Positions 16,191 through 25,998 are shown, counted from the stretch's first letter. The stretch is DNA of 51,679 bases from Burkholderiales bacterium (GCA_016177875.1 JACOUL010000043.1:1-51679); one strand, 5' to 3'. Notes: generated by a model not told the origin, from the letters alone. A program made the numbers and translations.

Positions 16191-17486
16191 ATGAATCCAC
16201 AGCTGCTATTTTGGGTGCCGGTTGCCTTGCGCATGCTGCTTGTTTTATGCGGCGCGGGCGCGGTATGGTATGCCTGGGGCGTGAAAGCCGGATTGGCGAC
16301 GGCTATGCTCTCCATGCTTGTGCTGGTGGTGATACAACTTCATTACTTGTATCGCCTGGGTATCTGGCTCGATAACCCCAATAGCGAAAAAATGCCGGAT
16401 GGCATGGGGGCGTGGACTGACGTCTTTGCCCGCCTATACAAGCTGCGCCGTGAAGACGAACGCAACCAGGCGGAATTGGCTGAGTGGCTTACGCGCTTTC
16501 GTCAAGCCATGAGCCGGCTGCCGGACGGTGTGGTGATCATGGATGACGTTCTCTTTTTGGAGTGGTGCAATCCTGTCGCCGAACAGCATCTCGGTTTGAA
16601 TTTGGCGCGCGACAAGGGAATGCGCGTGACCAATCTCGTCCGCCATCCCGATTTCATGGATTACATTATTCTCGGCCGTTATGAGCAGCCGCTGACGCTT
16701 ACTTTGCGCGATCGAAAATTGTTGGTGCATCTAATCCCCTTCGAAAATCGCCGGCAAATCCTGGTGACACATGACGCGACGGAGTCCGACCGCATCGATA
16801 TGATGCGCCGTGATTTCATCGCGAATGCCTCCCATGAATTGCGCACCCCTCTTACCGTCATCAATGGTTTCCTCGAAATTGCCTGCGCTCAGCCAAATCT
16901 CGATCAGGAAACACGCATGGCGCATTTGAAGCTGATGAACGAGCAAGGGCGGCGCATGCAGAACCTGGTCGAAGACATGCTCACGCTAACGCGCCTGGAG
17001 TCGATGGATTATCCATTGCGAACCGAGCATGTGCGCATTCAAGAATTGCTCAATCAAATCAAGCAAGAAGCGGAAGTTTTATCCGGCGGACGACATGCCG
17101 TCACACTCGCTGTCGAAGGACCTGATGTAAAAGGGAACACCGAAGAGTTGCGCAGCGCCTTTACCAACCTGGTTACCAACGCGATTCGCTACACGCCGGA
17201 GCAGGGACGCATTGCCTTGTTCTGGAAGGAAGATGAGGAGGGGCCTTGCTTCATCGTGCGCGACACGGGGATCGGCATCAAGCCCGAGCATATCGCGCGA
17301 TTGACGGAACGCTTTTATCGCGTCGATAAAAGCCGTTCACGCGAAACTCAGGGAACAGGCTTGGGGCTGGCAATCGTCAAGCATGTATTGCTGCGCCACG
17401 GTGCTCGCTTGGTTATCGAATCGAACTTGGGCGAGGGTAGTGCCTTTACGGCGAAATTCCCCAAAAATATTGCCTTGATAGATTAG
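16191..17486 (+). CDS. phoR: Phosphate regulon sensor histidine kinase PhoR
   Basis: Membrane histidine kinase that phosphorylates PhoB during phosphate limitation. 431 residues, usual for PhoR. Two N-terminal membrane helices (about 5-27 and 32-55) with almost no periplasmic loop, so it senses indirectly through Pst/PhoU. A PAS domain follows (about 100-200). The HisKA motif FIANASHELRTPLTV has phospho-acceptor His215. The ATPase domain shows the N box (LVTNAIRYTP), DTGIGIKPEH and GTGLGLAIVKHV. A 53-base gap separates it from phoB. Last gene of the operon. Confidence 0.96.
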   Translation: MNPQLLFWVPVALRMLLVLCGAGAVWYAWGVKAGLATAMLSMLVLVVIQLHYLYRLGIWLDNPNSEKMPDGMGAWTDVFARLYKLRREDERNQAELAEWLTRFRQAMSRLPDGVVIMDDVLFLEWCNPVAEQHLGLNLARDKGMRVTNLVRHPDFMDYIILGRYEQPLTLTLRDRKLLVHLIPFENRRQILVTHDATESDRIDMMRRDFIANASHELRTPLTVINGFLEIACAQPNLDQETRMAHLKLMNEQGRRMQNLVEDMLTLTRLESMDYPLRTEHVRIQELLNQIKQEAEVLSGGRHAVTLAVEGPDVKGNTEELRSAFTNLVTNAIRYTPEQGRIALFWKEDEEGPCFIVRDTGIGIKPEHIARLTERFYRVDKSRSRETQGTGLGLAIVKHVLLRHGARLVIESNLGEGSAFTAKFPKNIALID

Positions 17487-17492
17487 GCTGCA

Positions 17493-17522
17493 TTGCCTCA
17501 TTGCAGGTATATGCGTTATAAG
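17493..17522 (+). promoter_or_regulatory. Possible promoter of the patatin-like gene
   Basis: TTGCCT (17493-17498) and TATAAG (17517-17522) are separated by 18 bp, matching sigma-70 boxes at 4 and 5 of 6 positions. It lies 30 bases upstream of the start at 17553 and would let this gene be expressed apart from the pst-pho operon. Confidence 0.35.
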
Positions 17523-17552
17523 TAGGCTCCCGGTCTACATGTATGCTCTGTT

Positions 17553-18455
17553 ATGACGCGCTTTCGCTTTATTTTTGTCACGGTATTAAGCTCCTTCTTG
17601 ATCGGTTGCGCTACGCAGTCCGCACCTCCGGTTGTCACAACCGTTTCACAACCCAAGCCGCCGCGTCCGGTCAAGATCGGATTGGCACTGGGCGGCGGGG
17701 CGGCGCGCGGATTCGCTCATATCGGCGTCATTAAAACATTGGAGTCTCAGGGCATCACGCCGGACATAGTGATAGGTACCAGCGCCGGTAGTTTAGTGGG
17801 TGCTTTGTACGCGGCGGGTAATAACGGCTTCGCCCTACATAAGCTTGCGCTTGAAATGGACGAGGCCGCAATTTCGGATTGGTCGATTCCGTTATTCGCC
17901 AAAGCCAGCGGCGTGTTGAAAGGCGAGGCGCTGCAAAGTTATGTCAATAAGACGGTGAATAACATTCCCTTGGACAAACTCAAGCTTCCCTTCGGTGTGG
18001 TGGCAACCGACTTAAATTCCGGACAGCCTGTGTTATTTAGGCGCGGCAATACCGGCATGGCGGTGCGCGCATCGTCGGCGGTCCCAGGTGTTTTCCAGCC
18101 GGTGAAAATTGGCGACCATACGTATGTCGATGGTGGCTTGGTGTCGCCGGTGCCGGTTCGGTTTGCACGGGAAATGGGGGCGGACTTCGTGATTGCCGTG
18201 AACATTTCAGCGCAACCCGACGCGCAGCCGGCGAGCAGTTCACTGGAAGTGCTATTGCAAACCTTCGCGATCATGGGACACAGCATCAACCATTATGAAT
18301 TGAAGGATGCCGACATCGTCATCAAGCCTGGCTTGAGCACGATGAAGGGAGCTGACTTCGCCGGACGCAATTTGGCTATTTTGGCCGGCGAACAGGCGGC
18401 TCAAGGCAAGATGGACGAAATCAAACAGAAATTGAAAGCGTTGCGGGAACGCTGA
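17553..18455 (+). CDS. Patatin-like phospholipase, lipoprotein (RssA-like)
   Basis: Predicted serine lipid acyl hydrolase anchored to the membrane, 300 residues. The N-terminal lipobox is L16-I-G-C19, with a Pro-rich spacer to about residue 38. The patatin core then shows the oxyanion motif GLALGGGAARGFAHIG, the nucleophile elbow GTSAG with Ser77, and the catalytic Asp193 in YVDGGLVSPVP, so the Ser-Asp dyad is complete. The closest known type is the RssA/YchK-like group, whose lipid substrates are poorly defined. It lies 66 bases after phoR in the same direction and converges on the NlpC/P60 gene with only 6 bases between stops. Confidence 0.88.
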   Translation: MTRFRFIFVTVLSSFLIGCATQSAPPVVTTVSQPKPPRPVKIGLALGGGAARGFAHIGVIKTLESQGITPDIVIGTSAGSLVGALYAAGNNGFALHKLALEMDEAAISDWSIPLFAKASGVLKGEALQSYVNKTVNNIPLDKLKLPFGVVATDLNSGQPVLFRRGNTGMAVRASSAVPGVFQPVKIGDHTYVDGGLVSPVPVRFAREMGADFVIAVNISAQPDAQPASSSLEVLLQTFAIMGHSINHYELKDADIVIKPGLSTMKGADFAGRNLAILAGEQAAQGKMDEIKQKLKALRER

Positions 18456-18461
18456 TGCGTG

Positions 18462-19013
18462 CTAATTATTACTGGCAACGGCCGGCTCGCTGATACGACG
18501 GGCGCCGTTGAAGCGCGCTTTCCAATATCCCAAATCCATACTTTCGATCCGCACTTGGCCGCCGGAAGACGGCGCATGGATAAATTTGTTGTCGCCTAAG
18601 TAAATGCCGACATGGGAAAAAGCATGTCTTAAGGTGTTGTAGAACACCAGGTCGCCGGGCTGCAGTTCATGGGCTTCGATTTTTTCACCGACGCGGCTGA
18701 TCTCCTCAGCGGTACGCGGCAGTTCCTTGCCCCAGGCGTCTTTAAATACATAACGAACAAAGCCGCTGCAATCTAAACCGCTTTCCGGTGTGTTGCCGCC
18801 ACGCTTATAACGGATGCCCAACAAGCCCATGGCGCGCATCGCCAGTTCAGATGCGCGGTCGGTAAATCCGCGGATCTTTTCCATTGTCGTCGGCTGCGCC
18901 TCTTCATTTCCAGGCTCCATGCCGCGGGCTGCGGGAGCGCATAAAAGGCTGCTCAGCAAAAGGGCGGTCGATAAAACGGTCGTGCGGCGGAACAAAATTT
19001 CAAAGATTGTCAT
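18462..19013 (-). CDS. NlpC/P60 (C40) cell-wall peptidase
   Basis: Exported cysteine peptidase likely to cut peptidoglycan stem peptides, 183 residues from this start. The signal peptide covers about residues 1-30 (ends CAPAARG). The NlpC/P60 core carries the catalytic Cys82 in DCSGFVRYVF, His134 in HVGIYLG and the third polar residue His146 in FIHAPSSGG. The frame stays open to an upstream ATG at 19055, but a strong promoter (-35 and -10 boxes at 19044-19072) overlaps that codon, so the start at 19013 is preferred. It is related to Spr/YafL-type hydrolases. The gene is monocistronic. Confidence 0.88.
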   Translation of the reverse strand: MTIFEILFRRTTVLSTALLLSSLLCAPAARGMEPGNEEAQPTTMEKIRGFTDRASELAMRAMGLLGIRYKRGGNTPESGLDCSGFVRYVFKDAWGKELPRTAEEISRVGEKIEAHELQPGDLVFYNTLRHAFSHVGIYLGDNKFIHAPSSGGQVRIESMDLGYWKARFNGARRISEPAVASNN

Positions 19014-19043
19014 CTTGATAATTTTGTGGATTTGGACACAGGC

Positions 19044-19072
19044 AATGTATGCCAATCTAGGATTGCTGTCAA
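19044..19072 (-). promoter_or_regulatory. Sigma-70 promoter of the NlpC/P60 gene
   Basis: On the minus strand a perfect TTGACA (19072-19067), a 17-bp spacer and TACATT (19049-19044, 5 of 6) form a strong promoter. The predicted start of transcription near 19037 leaves a leader of about 24 bases before the ATG at 19013. Confidence 0.72.
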
Positions 19073-19109
19073 AAATTGTTGCTTAGGGGTATCATTCACG
19101 ATAGAGTAA

Positions 19110-19134
19110 GGCTGCTATGTAGTGTAAGGCAGCC
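19110..19134 (+). promoter_or_regulatory. Hairpin abutting the start codon of the response regulator gene
   Basis: GGCTGC (19110-19115) and GCAGCC (19129-19134) form a 6-bp stem ending exactly one base before the ATG at 19135. The only ribosome-site-like bases (AAGG at 19126-19129) lie in or next to the stem, so the fold could reduce translation. A GTAAGGC direct repeat overlaps it. Confidence 0.35.
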
Positions 19135-20376
19135 ATGAAAGCGAGCATGCTCACGAACGCTTCAGTTGATATCCCAGCTAAGCCTCGCGTCTTGATTGCG
19201 GACGATTCAAAAATCGTGCGCGCGACGCTGATCAAGCATATCCAGGGGATGTTTGAATTCCGGGAAGCCCTTAACGGGGAAGAAGCCTGGGAAACGCTTT
19301 TGGTCGACCCTAGTATTCGTGTCGTCATTACCGACCTCACCATGCCTAAGCTCGATGGCTATGGCTTGCTGAAGCGCATTCGTTCATCTGAAATCAACCG
19401 AATTCGTAACTTGCCCGTCGTTGTTGTGTCCGGCAGCGATGAGCAAGCCGAGCGCGACAAAGCCAAAGCGGCCGGCGCTACCGACCTAATTACTAAGGGG
19501 ATAGGAACGGCGCAGTTATTGTCGCGATTGGATATCCTCGCCAAGCTGGCCAATACTCAACACGAATTCGAGCGGAGCCTCGAAGTATTGGCCAAAAATG
19601 CTTCGGCCCAACCAGTCTTGCAATTGTCCACACCGGCGGCATTGGACATGTATGCCGAAAAGACCCTGGGTCTTGCGATGAAAGCGCGCAAGAATTTTGT
19701 CATGCTTTATGTCATGGTGGGTTTAAAGCATGCCGGGGTCGAGGGTGAAGCTTCATCGCCACCGCCCACCGTCGTGCATGCCATTGGACAGCTTCTACAG
19801 AGGACTGTCCGTCAAACCGATAAAGTCGCCCAAACGGGCGAAGCGGAATTTGCGGTCGTCACCGGCACGATTCATTTCGATGCCGCGCGCAATTTTGCGC
19901 AACGCATATGCCGTGCCATCGCCAACGCCAACATGGTCAAGGATGATCGCATGACCTTTATCGCCAGCTGTGGCGTAGCGGCTGCTTCGGAGCATTATCC
20001 CAACGGTGAGGTTGGACAAGTTACGCAGATTACAGCAGGCGACTTAAAGGAAATCGCGCGTCGCCGCGCGCAACTGGGATTACGTTTGACGACGACTGGA
20101 GTGGTCGGTGCCGAAGAGGAGGACGCCTTCGGCAGCAACGGTAGCTTGCCGAAGGGGATATCACTCTCGCCGGAAGCGAACGGCGCTGCGCCTGCAGGAT
20201 CCGCAGTGTCGTTCTTCCAGAAGCAAGACGAAGAAGGCGAAGGCCCGATCGAGCTTGCGACTTTGGTGCGCTGGATCAAAGAAGGCAAGCAAGACAAGGT
20301 CGTGCAGCACATGCGTGAAATGTCTCACGAACTCAAGCCCTTAGTTGAACTACTGCTGCAGCAGGGCCAGCGCTAG
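19135..20376 (+). CDS. Response regulator with degenerate GGDEF output domain
   Basis: 413-residue protein. The receiver domain (about 17-135) has the acidic pair in IADDSK, phospho-acceptor Asp67 in VITDLTMPKLDGYG and the Lys of DLITKGIG. The second domain (about 165-320) aligns by pattern with GGDEF folds (QLLQRTVRQTDKVAQTGEAE, then FAVV; later SCGVAAASE), but the signature reads G235-E-A-E-F239 instead of GGDEF, so diguanylate cyclase activity is unlikely. It may bind a partner or nucleotide instead. The C-terminal 90 residues hold an acidic linker and a helical tail. No DNA-binding motif is seen. A hairpin overlaps the region before the start codon. Confidence 0.82.
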   Translation: MKASMLTNASVDIPAKPRVLIADDSKIVRATLIKHIQGMFEFREALNGEEAWETLLVDPSIRVVITDLTMPKLDGYGLLKRIRSSEINRIRNLPVVVVSGSDEQAERDKAKAAGATDLITKGIGTAQLLSRLDILAKLANTQHEFERSLEVLAKNASAQPVLQLSTPAALDMYAEKTLGLAMKARKNFVMLYVMVGLKHAGVEGEASSPPPTVVHAIGQLLQRTVRQTDKVAQTGEAEFAVVTGTIHFDAARNFAQRICRAIANANMVKDDRMTFIASCGVAAASEHYPNGEVGQVTQITAGDLKEIARRRAQLGLRLTTTGVVGAEEEDAFGSNGSLPKGISLSPEANGAAPAGSAVSFFQKQDEEGEGPIELATLVRWIKEGKQDKVVQHMREMSHELKPLVELLLQQGQR

Positions 20377-20389
20377 GCGCTGTCGTACA

Positions 20390-20419
20390 ATCATGTCTTC
20401 TTCATCAGGGAGACATGAT
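20390..20419 (+). promoter_or_regulatory. Hairpin enclosing the start codon of the GlcG/HbpS-like gene
   Basis: Perfect 9-bp arms (20390-20398 and 20411-20419) with a 12-base loop. The downstream arm contains the ATG codons at 20415 and 20418, and the ribosome site GGGAG sits at the loop edge. In a read-through transcript from the upstream gene this fold would hide the start codon. A TACAAT -10-like box (20386-20391) overlaps the upstream arm, so a transcript begun there would lack the hairpin. Confidence 0.4.
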
Positions 20420-20828
20420 GCAATCCAAACCTGTTCTTGAGCTTAACGACGTCAAGAAAATCGCCGCCGCCTCTGAAGCTGAAGCTAAACGCAATCATTG
20501 GGCTGTGACCATTGCTATCGTCGACGACGGTGGAAGTCTGCTTTGGCTGCACCGCATGGACGGTACCCCTCCCATGACGGTCAACATGGCGTCCGCCAAG
20601 GCGAAAACCGCAGCGATCGGACGACGCGAGACACGCATCTATCAAGAGATGATCAATACGGATGGCCGCATGTCGTTTCTTTCTGCTCCCGGCTTGGAAG
20701 GAATGATAGAAGGCGGCGTTCCTATTATGTGGAACGGGCATTGTATTGGCGCGGTCGGCGTATCCGGCGTCAAAGCTGCCGAAGACGCGCAAATTGCAAA
20801 GGCAGGTGTTGCTGCATTGGAAGTTTAG
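20415..20828 (+). CDS. GlcG/HbpS family protein
   Basis: 137-residue small cytosolic protein of the GlcG/HbpS (DUF336) family; members bind haem or cobalamin-pathway ligands or sit in glycolate operons, but the role here is unknown. Family patterns: VTIAIVDDGGSLLWLHRMDG, then AKAKTAAIGRR, and the Gly-rich GGVPIMWNGHCIGAVGVSG near the C-terminus. The length is normal. No signal peptide. The ATG at 20415 follows AGGGAG by about 5 bases; a second ATG directly after it is equally possible. It lies 38 bases after the response regulator gene. Confidence 0.85.
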   Translation: MMQSKPVLELNDVKKIAAASEAEAKRNHWAVTIAIVDDGGSLLWLHRMDGTPPMTVNMASAKAKTAAIGRRETRIYQEMINTDGRMSFLSAPGLEGMIEGGVPIMWNGHCIGAVGVSGVKAAEDAQIAKAGVAALEV

Positions 20829-20891
20829 ATGGCGGCAGATATATAGAATTCAATTCGGCCATGCGTCTCACATTCGGGAGTGGTTCTGCGC

Positions 20892-20897
20892 TATAAT
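20892..20897 (+). promoter_or_regulatory. -10 box upstream of carA
   Basis: A perfect TATAAT at 20892-20897 with no clear -35 partner (TCACAT-like at about 20868). It would give a leader of about 140 bases before the carA start at 21045. carA leaders often take part in pyrimidine or arginine control, but I see no named riboswitch or attenuator here. Confidence 0.45.
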
Positions 20898-21044
20898 CCT
20901 ACGGTTTGACTAATTTACTTCCGTCGTAGCGCATACCCCTCCCACATCGTCCCAACACGGCCACTTCTCGCCCGTCGCGAACTCGCGCGGGTAGCAATGG
21001 TTATGCTGGCGCGGCGCAGCGACGGTAACAATCAGGAGTTACCC

Positions 21045-22199
21045 TTGCTGCCTTTTTCTTCCGGCCAGAAAGTTCCGGCCATCCTAGCGCTCGCAGACGG
21101 GTCTATCTTTCAAGGTTTTTCCATCGGTGCCGCCGGCCACACGATTGGCGAAGTGGTATTCAATACCGCGATCACCGGTTACCAGGAAATTCTGACGGAT
21201 CCCAGCTATAGCCGCCAAATCGTCACACTGACTTATCCGCATATCGGCAACACCGGCATCAACCCGGAAGACGTGGAAGCCACCAAAATCCATGCTGCCG
21301 GTTTGATCATCAAGGATTTGCCATTGCTCGCTTCTAATTTCCGCAGCACGCAGACGCTGTCGGATTATTTGAAGTCGGAAAACATCGTGGCGATTGCCGG
21401 CATCGATACCCGCAAATTGACGCGCATCCTGCGCGAAAAAGGCGCGCAAAACGGCGCCATTGTCGCCGGTGAAAATGCCAATGCAAATCATGCTCTGGAA
21501 CTGGCACGTTCCTTCCCTGGATTGGCCGGCATGGATTTGGCTAAAGTGGTTTCTGCGACCAAGCCTTATGTGTGGAACCAAACCGAGTGGAAGCTTGATA
21601 GCGGTTACGGCGAACAAACTGCGCCCAAATATCATGTGGTCGCTTTCGATTACGGCGTCAAGTTCAATATTCTGCGCATGCTGGCTGCGCGCGGTTGCAA
21701 GGTGACGGTGCTGCCGGCGCAGTCAAGCGCTGCCGATGCCTTGGCGCTGAATCCCGACGGCATTTTCTTGTCCAACGGCCCCGGCGATCCGGAGCCTTGC
21801 GATTACGCCATTGCCGCGTCGCGTGAATTGATCGAGCGCGGTATTCCGACTTTCGGCATTTGCCTCGGTCACCAAATCATGGCGCTGGCGTCCGGCGCGA
21901 AAACCATCAAGATGAAATTCGGCCACCATGGCGCCAACCATCCTGTGCAAGACCTCGATACCCAGCAAGTGATGATTACCTCGCAGAATCACGGCTTCGC
22001 AGTGGATGCGGCAACCTTGCCGTCGAATTGCCGCGTCACGCACGTGTCGCTGTTCGATGGTTCCTTGCAAGGCTTCGCCCGTACCGACCGCCCGGCTTTC
22101 TGCTTCCAGGGCCACCCGGAAGCATCGCCCGGCCCGCACGATATTGCCCCTTTGTTCGATCGCTTCGTGGCGATGATGGAGAAACACAAGCATGCCTAA
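21045..22199 (+). CDS. carA: Carbamoyl-phosphate synthase small subunit
   Basis: Glutamine amidotransferase subunit: releases ammonia from glutamine for carbamoyl phosphate synthesis (arginine and pyrimidine pathways). The frame opens at an ATG at 20997, but the ribosome site AGGAG at 21034-21038 lies 6 bases before an in-frame TTG at 21045, which gives [19 protein letters not shown], the usual start of this family; TTG is therefore preferred (384 residues). The N-terminal domain is followed by the class I amidotransferase domain with Cys273 in FGICLGHQ and the His/Glu pair in [15 protein letters not shown]. The stop overlaps carB by 8 bases. Confidence 0.93.
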   Translation: MLPFSSGQKVPAILALADGSIFQGFSIGAAGHTIGEVVFNTAITGYQEILTDPSYSRQIVTLTYPHIGNTGINPEDVEATKIHAAGLIIKDLPLLASNFRSTQTLSDYLKSENIVAIAGIDTRKLTRILREKGAQNGAIVAGENANANHALELARSFPGLAGMDLAKVVSATKPYVWNQTEWKLDSGYGEQTAPKYHVVAFDYGVKFNILRMLAARGCKVTVLPAQSSAADALALNPDGIFLSNGPGDPEPCDYAIAASRELIERGIPTFGICLGHQIMALASGAKTIKMKFGHHGANHPVQDLDTQQVMITSQNHGFAVDAATLPSNCRVTHVSLFDGSLQGFARTDRPAFCFQGHPEASPGPHDIAPLFDRFVAMMEKHKHA

Positions 22200-25100
22200 G
22201 CGTAACGACATAAAAAGCATTTTGATTATTGGCGCAGGTCCGATCATCATCGGCCAGGCGTGCGAGTTCGACTATTCCGGCGCACAGGCTTGCAAAGCCT
22301 TGCGCGAAGAAGGCTACAAAGTCATTTTGGTCAACAGCAATCCGGCGACTATCATGACCGACCCGGAAATGGCCGACGTCACCTATATCGAGCCGATTAC
22401 CTGGCAAGTAGTCGAGCGCATCATCGACAAGGAGCGCCCCGACGCCATCCTGCCGACCATGGGTGGACAAACCGCGCTGAATTGCGCGCTCGATTTGCAT
22501 CGCCATGGCGTTCTGGAAAAATACAAATGCGAATTAATCGGCGCAACGCCGGAAGCCATCGACAAGGCGGAAGACCGCTCCAAGTTCAAGGAAGCGATGA
22601 CCAAGATCGGTCTCGGTTCCGCGCGCTCGGGCGTCGCGCACACGATGGAAGAATCATGGGCGGTGCAAAAGGATATCGGCTTTCCGGTCATTATCCGCCC
22701 GTCCTTCACCATGGGCGGCACCGGCGGCGGTATCGCTTACAACCCGGAAGAATTCGAAGCGATTTGCAAGCGCGGTCTGGAAGCGTCGCCCACCTCGGAA
22801 CTCTTGATTGAGGAATCTCTGCTCGGCTGGAAAGAGTACGAGATGGAAGTGGTGCGCGACAAGAAAGACAATTGCATCATCGTTTGCTCGATCGAAAACC
22901 TGGATCCGATGGGTGTGCATACCGGCGACTCGATTACCGTTGCGCCGGCGCAGACGCTGACCGACAAGGAATACCAGATCATGCGTAACGCTTCTCTCGC
23001 GGTGTTGCGCGAGATAGGCGTGGATACCGGCGGCTCCAACGTGCAATTCTCGATCAATCCAAAAGACGGCCGCATGATCGTCATCGAGATGAACCCGCGC
23101 GTGTCGCGTTCGTCAGCCTTGGCATCCAAGGCGACCGGTTTTCCGATTGCGAAGATCGCGGCCAAGCTCGCGGTTGGTTTCACACTGGATGAATTGCGCA
23201 ATGAAATCACCGGCGGCGCGACGCCGGCATCGTTTGAGCCTTCGATTGACTACGTCGTCACCAAGGTGCCGCGTTTCGCCTTCGAAAAATTCCCGATGGC
23301 TGACAGCCGCTTGACCACGCAAATGAAATCCGTAGGCGAAGTGATGGCGATCGGTCGTACTTTCCAGGAATCCTTCCAGAAAGCGCTGCGCGGCTTGGAA
23401 GTCGGCGTCGATGGCATGAATGAAAAAACCACCGACCGCGAAACCATCGAAGAGGAATTGGGTACGCCCGGACCGGAACGCATCTGGTACGTAGGCGACG
23501 CATTCGCACAAGGATTTTCGCTGGAAGAAGTGCATCAGCTGACCAAGATCGATCCGTGGTTTCTGGTGCAGATCAAGGAAATCGTCGACATCGAATTGTG
23601 GCTCGATACACAGACGCTCGATGCGATTGACCGCGACACCTTGTTCCGATTGAAGCAAAAAGGCTTCTCCGATCGCCGTTTGGCGAAGTTGCTCAAAACC
23701 TCGGACAAGGATGTGCGCGAAAAGCGCCGTGCCTTGAATGTCCGCCCGGTGTACAAACGCGTCGACACCTGCGCCGGCGAATTCGCCACCAACACTGCCT
23801 ACATGTACTCGACCTACGATGAAGAGTGCGAGGCGAACCCGACCGACAAGAAAAAAATTATGGTGCTGGGCGGCGGTCCTAACCGTATCGGCCAGGGCAT
23901 CGAGTTCGACTATTGCTGCGTGCATGCCGCGCTCGCCATGCGCGAAGACGGCTACGAAACCATCATGGTCAACTGCAATCCGGAAACCGTATCGACCGAT
24001 TACGATACTTCCGATCGCTTGTACTTCGAGCCGCTAACCCTGGAAGATGTGCTGGAAATCGTCGACAAGGAAAAGCCTTACGGCGTGATCGTGCAGTACG
24101 GCGGCCAGACGCCCTTGAAGCTGGCGCTCGATCTGGAAGCCAACGGCGTACCCATCGTCGGTACCTCGCCCGACATGATCGATGCCGCTGAAGACCGCGA
24201 GCGTTTCCAAAAGATGCTGCACGAATTGAAGCTGCTGCAGCCGCCCAATCGCACTGCGCGCACCGAGCCGGAAGCCTTGGCGCTGGCCCAAGAAATCGGC
24301 TATCCGCTGGTGGTGCGTCCATCCTACGTTCTGGGTGGACGTGCGATGGAAATCGTGCATGAGCAGCGCGATCTGGAGCGTTACATGCGCGAGGCGGTCA
24401 AAGTTTCCAACGAATCGCCGGTCTTGCTGGATCGCTTCTTGAACGACGCGATCGAGGTTGACGTCGATTGCCTGTCCGACGGCAAGCAAACTTTCATCGG
24501 TGGTGTAATGGAGCATATCGAGCAGGCCGGTGTGCATTCCGGCGACTCGGCTTGTTCGTTGCCGCCATATTCGCTGTCACAACAGACCATCGATGAATTG
24601 AAACGTCAAACCGCATTGATGGCGCGTGGCTTGAATGTCGTCGGCTTGATGAACGTGCAGTTCGCCATCCAGCATCAGGAAGTCGACGGCAAGAAACATG
24701 ACGTGGTGTACGTGCTGGAAGTTAATCCGCGCGCATCGCGTACCGTGCCTTTCGTCTCCAAGGCGACCGGTTTGCAATTGGCGAAGATCGCGGCGCGCTG
24801 CATGGTCGGACAGTCGCTGGAAAGCCAGGGCATTACGCACGAAGTCGTGCCTGCCTATTTTAGCGTCAAGGAAGCGGTGTTCCCCTTCGTCAAATTCCCT
24901 GGGGTCGATACCATTCTCGGGCCTGAAATGAAGTCGACCGGCGAAGTGATGGGCGTAGGACGAACATTCGGCGAAGCATTTGTCAAATCCCAATTAGGCG
25001 CAGGCGTGCGTTTGCCGAAGTCGGGCAGAGTCTTCTTGTCGATCAAGAACAGCGACAAGCCGCGTGGCGTTCAAGTTGCCCGCGATCTAGTCGAGCTGGG

Positions 25101-25422
25101 CTTTTCCATCGTGGCCACGCGCGGTACCGCGGCGGCAATCAGCGCTGCGGGCATTCCGGTGGAGACCGTCAACAAGATGGTCGAAGGCCGTCCGCATGTT
25201 GTCGACATGATCAAGAACGATGAGATCGCTCTGGTGATCAATACCGTGGAAGAAAAGCGCAATGCAATCACCGACTCACGCGCAATTCGTACGTCGGCAC
25301 TAGCGGCGCGCGTGACGACCTACACTACGATTGCCGGCGCGGAAGCTGCAGTAGAAGGCATGGCGCATCTGAATGAGTTGCACGTCTACGATTTACAAGG
25401 CTTGCACAAAACCTTAAACTAG
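22192..25422 (+). CDS. carB: Carbamoyl-phosphate synthase large subunit
   Basis: Makes carbamoyl phosphate from bicarbonate, ammonia and two ATP, with CarA. 1076 residues, full length. Two homologous halves are visible, each beginning with a biotin-carboxylase-like fold ([18 protein letters not shown] near the start; [17 protein letters not shown] near residue 560) and ATP-grasp motifs ([31 protein letters not shown]). The C-terminal MGS-like allosteric domain (about 940-1070) carries [16 protein letters not shown]. Translationally coupled to carA. A large hairpin follows. Confidence 0.97.
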   Translation: MPKRNDIKSILIIGAGPIIIGQACEFDYSGAQACKALREEGYKVILVNSNPATIMTDPEMADVTYIEPITWQVVERIIDKERPDAILPTMGGQTALNCALDLHRHGVLEKYKCELIGATPEAIDKAEDRSKFKEAMTKIGLGSARSGVAHTMEESWAVQKDIGFPVIIRPSFTMGGTGGGIAYNPEEFEAICKRGLEASPTSELLIEESLLGWKEYEMEVVRDKKDNCIIVCSIENLDPMGVHTGDSITVAPAQTLTDKEYQIMRNASLAVLREIGVDTGGSNVQFSINPKDGRMIVIEMNPRVSRSSALASKATGFPIAKIAAKLAVGFTLDELRNEITGGATPASFEPSIDYVVTKVPRFAFEKFPMADSRLTTQMKSVGEVMAIGRTFQESFQKALRGLEVGVDGMNEKTTDRETIEEELGTPGPERIWYVGDAFAQGFSLEEVHQLTKIDPWFLVQIKEIVDIELWLDTQTLDAIDRDTLFRLKQKGFSDRRLAKLLKTSDKDVREKRRALNVRPVYKRVDTCAGEFATNTAYMYSTYDEECEANPTDKKKIMVLGGGPNRIGQGIEFDYCCVHAALAMREDGYETIMVNCNPETVSTDYDTSDRLYFEPLTLEDVLEIVDKEKPYGVIVQYGGQTPLKLALDLEANGVPIVGTSPDMIDAAEDRERFQKMLHELKLLQPPNRTARTEPEALALAQEIGYPLVVRPSYVLGGRAMEIVHEQRDLERYMREAVKVSNESPVLLDRFLNDAIEVDVDCLSDGKQTFIGGVMEHIEQAGVHSGDSACSLPPYSLSQQTIDELKRQTALMARGLNVVGLMNVQFAIQHQEVDGKKHDVVYVLEVNPRASRTVPFVSKATGLQLAKIAARCMVGQSLESQGITHEVVPAYFSVKEAVFPFVKFPGVDTILGPEMKSTGEVMGVGRTFGEAFVKSQLGAGVRLPKSGRVFLSIKNSDKPRGVQVARDLVELGFSIVATRGTAAAISAAGIPVETVNKMVEGRPHVVDMIKNDEIALVINTVEEKRNAITDSRAIRTSALAARVTTYTTIAGAEAAVEGMAHLNELHVYDLQGLHKTLN

Positions 25423-25436
25423 ATTTACTTAGATAC

Positions 25437-25503
25437 ACCACAGAGGTCACAGCGTGCCGTCAAGGTAACAACCGGCGGCACTGTTTGTGACCTCTGTGGT
25501 TTT
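25437..25503. terminator. Long hairpin between carB and greA
   Basis: A perfect 15-bp outer stem (25437-25451 with 25486-25500) and an inner 6-bp stem (25454-25459 with 25476-25481), followed by TTTT at 25500-25503. It can end carB transcription. The outer arm sequence (CCACAGAGGTCACA) resembles dispersed CACAGAGG-type repeats seen in many proteobacteria, so it may be an inserted repeat serving as terminator. It ends 21 bases before the greA ATG. Confidence 0.75.
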
Positions 25504-25521
25504 CATTTAGAGAAAAGAATC

Positions 25522-25998
25522 ATGAGCACAGTACCTATTACCAAGCGCGGCGCAGAAATGTTGAAAGAAGAGTTGCACCGCTTGAAAACCAAAGACCGCC
25601 CGGCCGTTATCAACGCTATTGCCGAGGCGCGCGCGCAAGGCGACCTTTCCGAAAATGCTGAATACGATGCAGCTAAGGAAAAGCAAAGTTTTATTGAAGG
25701 CCGCATTGCCGATTTAGAAGGCAAGCTGGGGGCTGCGCAAATCATCGATCCCGCTCTGCTCGATGCCGAAGGTCGCGTGGTGTTTGCTGCGACTGTGGAT
25801 TTGGAAGATCTCGAATCAGCCCAGAAAGTCACTTATCAAATCGTCGGCGAAGACGAGGCTGACCTAAAGGAAATGAAGATTTCCGTTACGTCACCGATCG
25901 CGCGTGCATTGATCGGCAAATATGCCGGCGATACAGTGGAAGTGCAGGCGCCCTCGGGGATTCGCGAGTACGAAATCTTAGACGTTCGTTATATTTAG
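25522..25998 (+). CDS. greA: Transcription elongation factor GreA
   Basis: Rescues backtracked RNA polymerase by stimulating cleavage of the nascent RNA. 158 residues, standard length. The N-terminal coiled-coil has the acidic tip region [13 protein letters not shown]. The C-terminal FKBP-like domain ends with [20 protein letters not shown] and [10 protein letters not shown]. It starts shortly after the carB hairpin, so it needs its own promoter or read-through. carB-greA order is usual in Burkholderiales. Confidence 0.97.
   Translation: MSTVPITKRGAEMLKEELHRLKTKDRPAVINAIAEARAQGDLSENAEYDAAKEKQSFIEGRIADLEGKLGAAQIIDPALLDAEGRVVFAATVDLEDLESAQKVTYQIVGEDEADLKEMKISVTSPIARALIGKYAGDTVEVQAPSGIREYEILDVRYI

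Noticed and set aside
23113..23925. 270-codon minus-strand frame opposite carB
   Set aside because: Antisense shadow of carB.
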